NCBI RefSeq assembly: GCF_000821185.2
Contig: NZ_CP050855.1
Span: 2,604,001-2,668,000, forward strand
DNA: 64,000 nt
Direction of reading: 5' to 3'
DNA from: Serratia symbiotica
GTDB lineage: Bacteria; Pseudomonadota; Gammaproteobacteria; Enterobacterales; Enterobacteriaceae
Shown: positions 8,575 to 19,396 of the stretch, one piece after another
Numbering within the stretch: position 1 is the stretch's first letter
How the letters are laid out: each line of letters opens with the position of its first letter
Made by a program: the position numbers and the translations under genes
The notes under the pieces: model-generated
Database searches by the model: none
What the model was told of the DNA's origin: nothing
Seen by the model: only the letters and a program-made list of their open reading frames with translations

Positions 8575-9396
8575 TGTGTGATTCATAGACATCTTTTCAC
8601 TATAATGACTCACCATGAACAGGGAAATTCAGCAGCGGCTACAGTGGGTAAAATGCTATGAAACGTCAGGTGATGCGGGATTCGTATGCCGTCGCGGCGG
8701 CATTTCTCGCCCCACATTGCGTAAATGGTGGCGCAGATATCTGTTTCAGGGTATCGCTGGTCTGGAAAGCCATAGCTGCCGCCCTAAACGCTCACCATCA
8801 GCGAAATCCGGCGCTGGCGAAATCGCTCTGATTCTGGAGTTACGTTCACGGCGAAATCTGGGTGCAAGGCGGATTCAGAGCGAGTTAAAACGACTTCATT
8901 CAATTTCACTGGCAATAGCAACGATCCACAAAGTTCTTTGCCAGAATCAGGTTAAACCTGTTGTTAAATTCCGGCATAAAGCTGATTTCATTCGCGACGA
9001 ACGCCCTGTTCCCGGTGATCGGGTATCAGATGGATACCTGTAAAATTGGCCCCGGCTGGAAAGATTGAAAGAATACGGTATCAAGTTTCGTCCAAATAAA
9101 CCAGCTTCGCCCCATCTTAATGGCAAAGTTGAACGTTCCCAAAAGACAGAAAAAGCTGAGTTTTACGCTACCCTAGACCTCTCAGCTACTGACCTGGAGG
9201 AACTGCTGGCAGAATGGCCGCATAGCGCTCACATCGGTAAAACGCCAATGGAGCGCTACTTCGAACTTGTTGAGCAAACGCCATACTCTGATGCCGTTCA
9301 CGCAAACTATCAGCCCAGTGAAGAACACATACAGGAACAGAATTACAAGTTTGAACTTGAGCTGAGAAAATTGAAACAATGCCTATGAATCACACA
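8575..9396 (+). mobile_element. IS481-family element with internal deletion
   Basis: The ends are inverted repeats TGTGTGATTCATAGACAT and, reverse-complemented at the right end, TGTGTGATTCATAGGCAT. The element is flanked by 7-base direct repeats AATAAAA (8568-8574 and 9397-9403), a target-site duplication. At 822 bases it lacks the central part of the transposase gene, so it is non-autonomous. Confidence 0.85.
8615..9388 (+). pseudogene. IS481-family transposase, frameshifted and deleted
   Basis: The N-terminal part (8615 to about 9025) has the helix-turn-helix and the family motif NLGARRIQSELKRLHSISLA. At about 9028 an extra base moves the frame: the expected VPGDRVQMDTCKIGPG reads on in the next frame. 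After KIGPG the sequence jumps to the C-terminal part (YGIKFRPNKPASPHLNGKVE, from about 9065), so about 80 residues with the first two acidic residues of the DDE site are gone. Family transposases are about 340 residues. It cannot encode an active enzyme. Confidence 0.88.
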
Positions 9397-9609
9397 AATA
9401 AAAATTATTCCTGCTTGTGTTTTGCTGGCTTACTAGCGCACAAAAAAGACTCCAACCGCTTAGGATTGAGGTTAGAAGGACAGTATGGCTACCTCTTATC
9501 GCCCACACCTATCTGCAAGTAACGTTTTCAGCGTGAGAAGCGGTAGTGTTTTTCCTCAATAATGACTTTATTTATGCCTGCTTTTCCAGCTTTAACTGAC
9601 AGTAAAGAG

Positions 9610-10041
9610 TTAGGATGCATCAACAGTAAGTATCAGCGGCTCATCGGACTGGTAGGAAATCGGTATTATTTTATCGCTCATCATAATTAAATCCCCGTTA
9701 TTCTCGATCCTTGCACTTATATTGAGTTTTCTGGTAAGAAAGGTGGCATCTTTAGGTAAAGACACGCGAAAAGGTATAGTATGGCTTGACTTCTTTACCG
9801 ATATATTGTATTCGAGGAGGGTAAACTCTTGTTCACCAACTGATTTATTCTGCGTGATTGATATAGTAGCTATTGAATTTATAGGAATATCCCCTTTCTT
9901 AGCATATATTTTTCCCTCAAGATAATACTCTTCCCCTTTCTTGGTATCATTAGCAAGATGAGTGCATCCGCATAAAAAAAAGTTCAGAATTAGCATGCTA
10001 CTACTAAGTTTCAAAAAACGTTTGATGTTAATAATATTCAT
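9610..10041 (-). CDS. YscW/YbaY-type lipoprotein, candidate secretin pilotin
   Basis: 143 residues with a lipoprotein signal (SSMLILNFFLCGC, lipidation at about Cys27). The mature part resembles the YscW/ExsB/YbaY beta-sandwich family: LEGKIYAKKGDIPINSIATI, then IPFRVSLPKDATF and KLNISARIEN. YscW proteins are the pilotins that target the type III secretin to the outer membrane, but YbaY-like relatives have other roles. Its position 1 kb from the secretion operon suggests a pilotin. SPI-1 systems normally use InvH, which is not in view. It is 6 bases downstream of the ToxR-like regulator gene, in the same operon. Confidence 0.65.
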   Translation of the reverse strand: MNIINIKRFLKLSSSMLILNFFLCGCTHLANDTKKGEEYYLEGKIYAKKGDIPINSIATISITQNKSVGEQEFTLLEYNISVKKSSHTIPFRVSLPKDATFLTRKLNISARIENNGDLIMMSDKIIPISYQSDEPLILTVDAS

Positions 10042-10047
10042 TTATTA

Positions 10048-10569
10048 TTACTCGATAATATATAAGTATAGACAAAGTGCACTAATCACCAGGCTTAAAG
10101 TAAGAATGGTGAAATTGTACACTGATTTTTCCATATACCAGAAACCATTGATTTTTTCTTCGTTCGATACGCTACTGCTTGAGACTGTGATGCAATTCGT
10201 ACCAACGTATGTAATACCTATTCTAGGTAATGTTTTTATCAAATTGCCATCGAGATTGGCTTGCTCGAAAGAGATGCGTAACTGGCGAACCAACTTATAA
10301 TAGCTGCTTTCTGTGACAATCAAGCCGCGTTTTTCCCAGACTTCATGCATGATCTCCCGTTTATTGTTGCATGTTCTGGTCAATAGCATTTTCAAAAGGC
10401 ATACTTCGTTTTCAGATAGTGTGACAATTGTCTGTGTTTGATCCTGGGCAAGAGTGCGTTTTAACGGATCAAAAACAACTCCATTGGATAAAAGAATAGC
10501 GTCCAATGTCTCTTCATTATTAGCCATAACTTTCCGCATAAAGATATTTTCTCCTAATATTGTTACCAA
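10048..10569 (-). CDS. Membrane-anchored ToxR/CadC-like winged-helix regulator
   Basis: 173 residues. An OmpR/PhoB-type winged helix occupies about residues 30-120: VVFDPLKRTLAQDQ, the VTLSENEVCLLKMLL helix, EVWEKRGLIVTESSYYKLVR recognition helix and LIKTLPRIGITYV wing. A linker then leads to a single C-terminal transmembrane helix (YNFTILTLSLVISALCLYLYI), leaving almost no periplasmic domain. That is the ToxR/CadC topology in short form. It is probably transcribed with the lipoprotein gene. A role in controlling the neighbouring secretion system is inference from position only. Starts at MVTIL or the internal MRKVMANN. Confidence 0.75.
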   Translation of the reverse strand: MVTILGENIFMRKVMANNEETLDAILLSNGVVFDPLKRTLAQDQTQTIVTLSENEVCLLKMLLTRTCNNKREIMHEVWEKRGLIVTESSYYKLVRQLRISFEQANLDGNLIKTLPRIGITYVGTNCITVSSSSVSNEEKINGFWYMEKSVYNFTILTLSLVISALCLYLYIIE

Positions 10570-12120
10570 AGGTGCAAAGTGGGTTTCCCGCTAGTGGGTG
10601 GCTCCATTTACGCATGAGAACTCATTGTCCTCCGTCTCAGTAGCTCGAACCCGGCGATAAACCGTACATCTGACGTTTCAGCATATTCAGGCGATTTGCC
10701 TCTCCTTCGGCAATTCCCTTATTCCATTTGCTGGTTATGGCCTCAGTTGCTGCATGTGTATCAGTTCACCCCGTCAAAGACGACGCCTTGAAATTCAGGC
10801 AGGGCACGTTCCACTGCGCGACTGAATCATTTGATCCAACTATTTCTTATATTTCAGCTCCGACATGCGGTAGCATGCCCAAAGCAAGTTACCACGCGGC
10901 TTTTATCCGGGGTTATTTTCACTCATAAGTTTGACGAACCGGATTGTATCTCACCATTTTGCTACCGACATCTTTAACAGTTGCCCCAATGCCACCAACC
11001 CCTGCTTCCACCATTTCTTTCCATAAGCGATTGGCGGTTATCCCAGCCAGCCTAATGAGCCAAGAAGCCCAGCTTTTGATGGTCTGCCTGCTATTCCATG
11101 ACTGTTATCAACGACGAACAGTATGCAGATATTCCCCGAATTTCATGCCAATTTTGATGAATATGCAAGACTTCTTCCCTGCATGTGTAGCGTTTCTCTC
11201 TCCACGCTACATCTCTTTATCACCCGATGAGGATAAAATGTCAATTCAAGTAATATTTACTTTATCTTTTAGTATCATGATATTACGATCATCGTGCCAT
11301 AGCTATGACCACGATACCAACCTGACGTTCCAGCTCTGGTGACTGTACGATCACTACGAAGCGAAGCAGAGTATCTGCACTGGTTGCGTAAGCAGCATGC
11401 ATACCGCTTCACCATCGATCCTTGAATCCAAATCCAACGCCTGAAATCTGATCCAGGAGTTAATCTGTTCTCCTTGCTGTTGCAGCATTAAATGGATCAC
11501 AAATATCCCAATAGATACCCCAACAAAGGCTAAACGAACAATAAAAACTCATCATTAATATATCAGAAGCATAATCTTTTGATCAATAACAAATTTTGTC
11601 ATAACTCATACTTGTCGAGCTTATATCTTTTTGATGTGGTATAATATATAAGTTGAAGTAACCGGCTAACGATACAACAAAAACCCCATGCTTGGAGTAG
11701 CGGTCACTCGATGTTAGGTGCACAGCATTACTAATCAAGACCTAAAGACCTTCCAACGCCACTTTTGCTATAACCCAGCATATACATCTGAGCATCGTTA
11801 ATATGGCAATAAATGGGTTAGGACATAGGGCGAGATCCTGTGCGCATTTATTTAAATTAGACGATGATGATAATACCACTATATAAGATATTAAAGATTA
11901 AATTTACTAAATAAAAAAATAATCATTCTAACTATAACTGAACTCACCTTTCATTCAATGTCATTGAATCAGGTGTATATCCAAACAAACTCTTATTTTA
12001 TCAATAATCGGTATTATAGTATCCAAGTCACTATTCCTAATCTTCTTTAAGTGGACTGACCCCACCCCACTAGACGGTGCTGAAATATATTTTGAGCATA
12101 GCAACTGTCTTCAAGCCCGA
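10570..12120. other. Gene-poor stretch of decayed sequence
   Basis: 1.55 kb with no intact gene. It holds an ISL3-type transposase tail (10634-10742). A reverse-strand stretch at about 10930-11100 reads SWASWLIRLAGITANRLWKE and VGGIGATVKDVGSKMVRYNP before stops. Another fragment near 10780-10830 reads AVERALPEFQGVVFDGVN. These look like frameshifted remains of one or more lost genes. From about 11540 to 12020 the DNA is very AT-rich with nothing recognisable. Confidence 0.6.
10634..10742 (-). pseudogene. ISL3-family transposase C-terminal remnant
   Basis: Reverse-strand text SKWNKGIAEGEANRLNMLKR followed by QMYGLSPG matches the conserved tail of ISL3-family transposases (EG-x-NRLKMLKRQMYGRA). 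Only about 35 codons remain and the frame is lost after the motif. Confidence 0.7.
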
Positions 12121-13026
<906 letters not shown>

Positions 13027-13053
13027 TCACCTCAGGACATTACAGGTGCTTCA

Positions 13054-14222
<1,169 letters not shown>

Positions 14223-14230
14223 CCACTACA

Positions 14231-14479
14231 GTGGTCATCTCGCCAAGAACGAAGATCTCTTAAGAGGTAATTAATACGCTGGTTTCTCGCTTTACTATCC
14301 TCAGACTGGTATTGAATATACTGTGGTCCACCACCATTTTGTCTATACCTGGCTAATGATTTTACGCTGATGCCGAGATAAAGCGATGCTAACTCAACGT
14401 TGAGCGTTGCATCATCAGGCATATCACTAAATAGCCTCCATACCTCAGATAGCTCTCTTAATGTCTCAATAACGCTCAT
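14231..14479 (-). pseudogene. Small AlpA/excisionase-like HTH gene truncated by IS3
   Basis: About 83 codons from ATG 14479 before the frame runs into the IS3 end (DLRSWRDDH, then IS sequence). It contains a MerR/AlpA-type helix-turn-helix (NVELASLYLGISVKSLARYR) followed by a wing-like NGGGPQYIQYQ and the YLLRDLRSWRD tail, as in excisionase or island regulator proteins. Such a protein would be the directionality or regulatory factor of the island whose integrase is at 17819-19276. It lies 41 bases downstream of hamB in the same orientation. Confidence 0.75.
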
Positions 14480-14519
14480 TAGTCATCCCCCTTTATCCAG
14501 TAAGATGTGCTGTTAAACT

Positions 14520-16754
14520 TTAAATATATTTGTCTAAAATTCTTAATTCTATATTGCTCAACTTATTTATTATTTCGTTCCTTCTTTTTTTGTATATTGA
14601 TTGAACATCCTGATAACTCTCACAATTAAAAAATATAGTTGATATTTTTATTATTATCTCTCTTGGTATACCTGCATCACGCAGGATAATTTCATGATTA
14701 TTATTCGTACCATACTCCAGAAGAGAAACAATGTAATCCAGACTTATATTCTTTGTCCCTTTCTCTCCTGCTACAAAATTGAATAGGTTCTCAAAAGCTT
14801 TTATATACCGGGGCCAAATGAATTCAAAGTACTTTGTTATTAGATCAAAGGTTAGCCTTATACGAGCATTTTCTTTTTCCCTTAAATATTTTAGAGTTCC
14901 AGAGTTTAGAAGAACGGGAAAAGAGGGTTGCTTATAAATATAATACTTAGTCAAATCCAATAATATTTTTTTCCCTATATCACCATCAAAATTCCTTCCA
15001 CGATTGCTTTTAGTAAATAAGCAATCATAGATAATTGACAGAATACTTTCCAGCTTTTCAATGACAGGATATTGAGTGGAATAGTGATAATTAGCAAAAT
15101 TAGCATCATTTCTCAAATGCTCTATCAACGTTATCTGACCGCTGATATCGACGAACTTATTATCCTTTAAAAGATTGAGTGGGATATTTAACCCACTTAG
15201 ATACTCAACAAAACTTTTATATTTATTTCGAGAATCTTCACTTATATCACTCTCGCTTAACTGAACCAATGTTTCTATATCTGGATTACTACTATCCACA
15301 AACTCTATTTCTACATTAGTATCCTCATTAATATCCCTATCAACATGGTCGAAATAAAAAACTCTACCAAGAAAGTGTTGCATAAATCGGCCAGCCCGAC
15401 CTTCAATATTTCTTCTATCGAGACTTTTTATTTGATTTCCATCTCCAATTTTTAGATCATAAAGAACGACATTTTTGGCAGTGGAGTTTACACCTTCAGT
15501 TAGCGATGTAGTGCAAAACAAATACTTAACGCCTTCTTCGTTATTTTTATTAAACTCATCTATAAGTAGATCTTGTATATGCCTCGGCATTGCACCATGA
15601 TGAAAGGCAACACCTTTCTTTAAGCACTGAACCAATGACCAACTCTTAGAGATATTATTCTCCAGATAGTCGACGAGGCTTCTGTTGTATTCTTTATCAT
15701 CTAAATCTTTTATGAATTTTTCAGCTAAACTTTCCACATATTGTTTTTGATATCTATATATCAAATATTTACCATCAATTTTATCATTTCCTGTTATTTT
15801 TTTAAGATTTTTATATTTATCACCAACGACACGAATATCAACCCCCTCGATAAGGTGTGAACCTCTCCGAGAAACAACATCAAGTTCATAATAATCTTTT
15901 TGGACTATTTCAATATCATACCTCAGCATCTTGATATTAAACTTACTTCTGAACTTTTCACTGAATGCGCTAATGTATGGACCAATCAAGTATAAGTCTG
16001 CACCGCTTTTTGTTAGTCTATATAATATATCAGCAAATACTTTATATCTATCATCATTTAGTTTATAGTCAGCCTTATAAATCTCATCCATTACAAAAAA
16101 GTCGACTCTCAAATTAATATTATCTTGCATTAAAACACTCATTCTTTCTGGCGTAAGAATAAGGATATATTCTTTTTTTTCCTCTATTTTTATTTTAGAT
16201 GACTTTGACACTATATATCTATCAGAGAATTCATGCTTGAAATCATTATATGCTTCAGAAAGTAATGATACTGTCGGCATAATGATAACAACCATTTTGT
16301 ATTCATTGTGAGAAATGATCTCTCTAATTATTCTAGTTTTCCCAAATGAAGTTGGAGCGCTTACAATCAATCGCCTACTCTTCTGAAACTCATTAAAAAT
16401 CTCTTTTTGCGGTTTAGTTAGCGTTGTTTCAGACACCGAACTTGTATAGAAAGATTTCAAAAATATGTCTTGTGGAGAAATGTTTGGGTTATAACCGATA
16501 TCACTATTCCCTAACATATCATCATATAAAAATATTCTCGATTTAATGATGCAATCGTGTAAAAGTTGTTGAACCATAGCATCTTCTAATTGAAGGTTTG
16601 CAATATGGCATATAGCTTTAATACACGAATTATAATTCTCAGTATGATCAAGGCGACGGTAAATATCGATTAGAAAATCTTCAACTAGATTGATTTTCTT
16701 GCCTTTTGAGTTTTTGATTTTATCTAATTCCATTTCAAAATTTTCAATACTCAT
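14520..16754 (-). CDS. hamB: HamB helicase of a Hachiman anti-phage system
   Basis: 744-residue superfamily 2 helicase. Walker A is SAPTSFGKTR (residues 132-141). Motif II is VMDEIYKADY with DEIY at 223-226. Motif V region is CTTSLTEGVNSTAKNVVLYD, and motif VI is RRNIEGRAGRF. Together with the DUF1837 gene 13 bases upstream it matches the two-gene Hachiman defence system, where HamB senses damaged or phage DNA and holds the HamA nuclease. DNA is AT-rich compared with the neighbouring mutS, which supports recent transfer. The frame is intact. The helicase alone would be ambiguous; the pair gives the identity. Confidence 0.88.
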   Translation of the reverse strand: MSIENFEMELDKIKNSKGKKINLVEDFLIDIYRRLDHTENYNSCIKAICHIANLQLEDAMVQQLLHDCIIKSRIFLYDDMLGNSDIGYNPNISPQDIFLKSFYTSSVSETTLTKPQKEIFNEFQKSRRLIVSAPTSFGKTRIIREIISHNEYKMVVIIMPTVSLLSEAYNDFKHEFSDRYIVSKSSKIKIEEKKEYILILTPERMSVLMQDNINLRVDFFVMDEIYKADYKLNDDRYKVFADILYRLTKSGADLYLIGPYISAFSEKFRSKFNIKMLRYDIEIVQKDYYELDVVSRRGSHLIEGVDIRVVGDKYKNLKKITGNDKIDGKYLIYRYQKQYVESLAEKFIKDLDDKEYNRSLVDYLENNISKSWSLVQCLKKGVAFHHGAMPRHIQDLLIDEFNKNNEEGVKYLFCTTSLTEGVNSTAKNVVLYDLKIGDGNQIKSLDRRNIEGRAGRFMQHFLGRVFYFDHVDRDINEDTNVEIEFVDSSNPDIETLVQLSESDISEDSRNKYKSFVEYLSGLNIPLNLLKDNKFVDISGQITLIEHLRNDANFANYHYSTQYPVIEKLESILSIIYDCLFTKSNRGRNFDGDIGKKILLDLTKYYIYKQPSFPVLLNSGTLKYLREKENARIRLTFDLITKYFEFIWPRYIKAFENLFNFVAGEKGTKNISLDYIVSLLEYGTNNNHEIILRDAGIPREIIIKISTIFFNCESYQDVQSIYKKRRNEIINKLSNIELRILDKYI

Positions 16755-16767
16755 AGCATCCTCGTTA

Positions 16768-17649
16768 TTAAAACTTCATCGCCTGTTCAACTAACTCAAT
16801 CTTTTCTTTCAACTTTGCAATATCTTCAAAAGGAAAAAGGAAAAACACTAATTTGATGTTGGAGTCTTTTGGCCAGCTTTTTTTATATATATCTTGAAAA
16901 TGTTTAGTCAGTTCAGTTCCCAGCTCTGAGAGGAAAGGGTCTTGATTAATTATAACCTTACCTTTACCACAGCACTGAAGTATATATTTACTATCGTAAG
17001 TCAATAATACAGGGACGGCAATTTCGACTGAATCTAAACTTTTTCCACCATCAACATAGCTTTTCAATTGCAGGTAAAGATTTTTATCAAGTGTCTTATT
17101 TATCTCTATTTCACCACCTAATAATTTCAGTTCACTTGCTATTCTGCTTTTGTCGTTAAGATGCTCAGACAATGAACTTAGTGCTGATGAAATAGCTCCG
17201 CTGATGGATTGGTGAAATTTTGCCTCGCCTAGCCAAAGAGTAATTTTACCATTATCCACAGAGAAGTGAGCGCAATCAAATCCCTTTATCTGCTCTCTCG
17301 TTGTAGAACGTAATCTTGCTTTAGTTACGAATTTCGGAACATCATAGAAAATACTCAGAATTAAAAATAGCATTAACTCTCCATAATCTCCCTTTGCCTG
17401 TCGTCTGGCATCAGAGATTCGAGTAAAGCTGCGTTTATTGATCTCAGAGGGATCTAGCTCTTTCATTTCATCTGCTGTTAAGGAGAAGTAAGGGACAACA
17501 TCTCGGATCAATCCAACCAAGTCATCTTGACGATACTTGCCATCAAAAAAATCCAGTGTAAATGTGTTATCATCAACACCAGATGAAGGTAGTCTAACTT
17601 CGTACTTAAAGATTTGGTTGTTGATTCTTATTTTTATTGAGTCATCCAT
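16768..17649 (-). CDS. hamA: HamA (DUF1837) nuclease of a Hachiman anti-phage system
   Basis: 293 residues. The centre carries a PD-(D/E)XK-like nuclease core: GDYGELMLFLIL (Glu91), then IKGFDCAHF (Asp125) and ITLWLGEAKFHQS (Glu142 and Lys144 as ExK). This is the DUF1837/HamA arrangement. In the family HamA cuts DNA indiscriminately when released by HamB, causing abortive protection. It is followed by hamB after 13 bases. All three candidate catalytic residues are present, so the system looks active. Start chosen at MDDSIKIRI; no strong alternative. Confidence 0.88.
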   Translation of the reverse strand: MDDSIKIRINNQIFKYEVRLPSSGVDDNTFTLDFFDGKYRQDDLVGLIRDVVPYFSLTADEMKELDPSEINKRSFTRISDARRQAKGDYGELMLFLILSIFYDVPKFVTKARLRSTTREQIKGFDCAHFSVDNGKITLWLGEAKFHQSISGAISSALSSLSEHLNDKSRIASELKLLGGEIEINKTLDKNLYLQLKSYVDGGKSLDSVEIAVPVLLTYDSKYILQCCGKGKVIINQDPFLSELGTELTKHFQDIYKKSWPKDSNIKLVFFLFPFEDIAKLKEKIELVEQAMKF

Positions 17650-17818
17650 ATAATTCTAATCCTCATAAATTAACAGCAAAATAATTATCATGCTTAAATA
17701 ATGAATGTTTTTAATCACAGAAAGGAACTATAATTTCTATCCCTGCTACTTTTTATGACGTAGGTATCAAAATTTCGTTGTTAGTCCCCATAGGCTCAAG
17801 CACTGCTTATGCTTTGTT

Positions 17819-19276
17819 CTATTGAACCTCTGGCAACGGCGGATACTGTGCTGAAGCTAACAATGTATTGTATAACTTAGGTGCTGTCATCAGCATGTGC
17901 AACTCAATCCGTTGAAGAGCTTCAAATACTCGTTCTTCGTCAGGTACCGCATATCTTTCTGTCGGGTCTGTAGTGTTGCGATGGTTTAGCAACCTTTTCA
18001 CAACAGCATATGACGTAAGCTCTTCGGCTACACGCCCAAATGTTCGCCTCAAATCATGCATACCAAGTTTAGTAATACCAGCGTCGGCACAAATATACTC
18101 TCTCAAACTTTTACTGTCAGAGTAATGGCCGGCTTTGCTACGATTTGATCGAGCAGGGAATACCCATTTCTGTTTTTCTGGACGAGTTTCTGCTTCCTGA
18201 ACAATGTCCCGTCTATCTTCTAAAATCCTCTTAACTGCATCGCAGATCGGAAGCTCATGATCATTACGGTTTTTAGTGTCGTAGAATCGAATCATTCGGC
18301 TTTCAAGATCAACATAACTGGTCGTTTTTGCTTCTTCATTGGTGATAGCTTCCCTCCAACACAAAGATGCTGTTTCTTCTTTTCTGGCACCTAACAGGAC
18401 AGTCAGTAGAAGATAATCACAACCAAGGCGGTTAAAGCTTCTCTTATTGTGTAATGCAGTCAAAAACCTACCTAAGGTGTCTTTTGGAGAAAGCGGATTT
18501 CTAACACCTTTAGCACGATAGCTATCCTCAAGCTCAGAACGAGTCCTGAACTTCTTCTGAACTTTCAAGATAGAGAATGGATTGTAGGACAAAGAGGGTT
18601 GTCGTTGCTGGGTCTGAGCATTCCCTGCTTCAATCTCGATTGCGTGTTTTACAGCAACGTTAGCCCAGCGGAATGTTTGCTCTGCGGCCGTCCTTGCTCT
18701 ACTTGCGATTTCATCAAACTTGCGAAGAATTTCATTGCCTGTTAAATCCTTCACTCGAAGCCCTGACCATTCAGAAAGCCTGTTTTCTGCTTTGCTCAGC
18801 ACATTAAGTGTGTTGGGTTTCGCTGGTTTAGATCTACCCATCAAATGATTTCTGTATTGAGCAAAGACTTCGCTGATAGTGAGTTCAGAAGCCTCTGTTT
18901 CTCGCTTGATTCTATTGGGATTCCTCTTTGTTGCGATCATGGTCTGAACCAACTGTCGGGCTACTTCACGAGCTTGATCGATATTCGGAAAATCAGAAAC
19001 ATTGCCAACTTTTACTTTGAGCACAGAACTAGGTTTCTTACCTTCACTCACACTACGATCACCGGAAGACACTCTTCTCTGGATTACATACGTTTTTTTC
19101 GTCAAACTGACCTTCACACCAAAGCCAACTGGTGAGTCGCGGTGGTCATCAAAAACTATGTAAGGTTTATGCTCTGGGTTTGCTTCGAAAACGACTTTTC
19201 CCGCATGGTTAAGGGTGGGCTTCACACCAATGCTTAACTTATTGATAATAAAAGCCTGACTGAGAGTTGTTTTCAA
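17819..19276 (-). CDS. Tyrosine-type integrase of the mutS-linked island
   Basis: 485 residues. The C-terminal catalytic domain has the box I Arg in LLLTVLLGARKEETASL, HDLRRTFGRV (box II His-xx-Arg), LLNHRNTTDPTERYAVP (second His, catalytic Tyr). The N-terminal part holds an arm-binding domain and a core-binding SAM-like segment (ISEVFAQYRNHLMGRSKPAK). It is oriented away from mutS and begins 121 bases before the mutS frame. It should be the recombinase that placed the hamAB island here. Frame intact. Confidence 0.92.
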   Translation of the reverse strand: MKTTLSQAFIINKLSIGVKPTLNHAGKVVFEANPEHKPYIVFDDHRDSPVGFGVKVSLTKKTYVIQRRVSSGDRSVSEGKKPSSVLKVKVGNVSDFPNIDQAREVARQLVQTMIATKRNPNRIKRETEASELTISEVFAQYRNHLMGRSKPAKPNTLNVLSKAENRLSEWSGLRVKDLTGNEILRKFDEIASRARTAAEQTFRWANVAVKHAIEIEAGNAQTQQRQPSLSYNPFSILKVQKKFRTRSELEDSYRAKGVRNPLSPKDTLGRFLTALHNKRSFNRLGCDYLLLTVLLGARKEETASLCWREAITNEEAKTTSYVDLESRMIRFYDTKNRNDHELPICDAVKRILEDRRDIVQEAETRPEKQKWVFPARSNRSKAGHYSDSKSLREYICADAGITKLGMHDLRRTFGRVAEELTSYAVVKRLLNHRNTTDPTERYAVPDEERVFEALQRIELHMLMTAPKLYNTLLASAQYPPLPEVQ

Positions 19277-19290
19277 AGTATCACCACTAT

Positions 19291-19340
19291 TTGTAGCCCA
19301 AGAATGATTAGAAGGTAACCTATCACATTCTAGGCTACAA
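19291..19340. repeat. Inverted repeat upstream of the integrase
   Basis: TTGTAGCCCAAGAATG at 19291-19306 is mirrored by CATTCTAGGCTACAA at 19326-19340, one mismatch and a 19-base spacer. A further GAGCTACAAAT follows at 19343. Likely recombinase or regulator binding sites at the island end; it does not end in a T-run on either side. Confidence 0.6.
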
Positions 19341-19396
19341 GTGAGCTACAAATTTATGGGTTTATGTGGATTTAAAGGGGATTTACCCGGGGCCAC

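Noticed and set aside
10728..11342. Two rightward frames in the gene-poor stretch
   Set aside because: Antisense to a better, though broken, reverse-strand relic; composition not protein-like.
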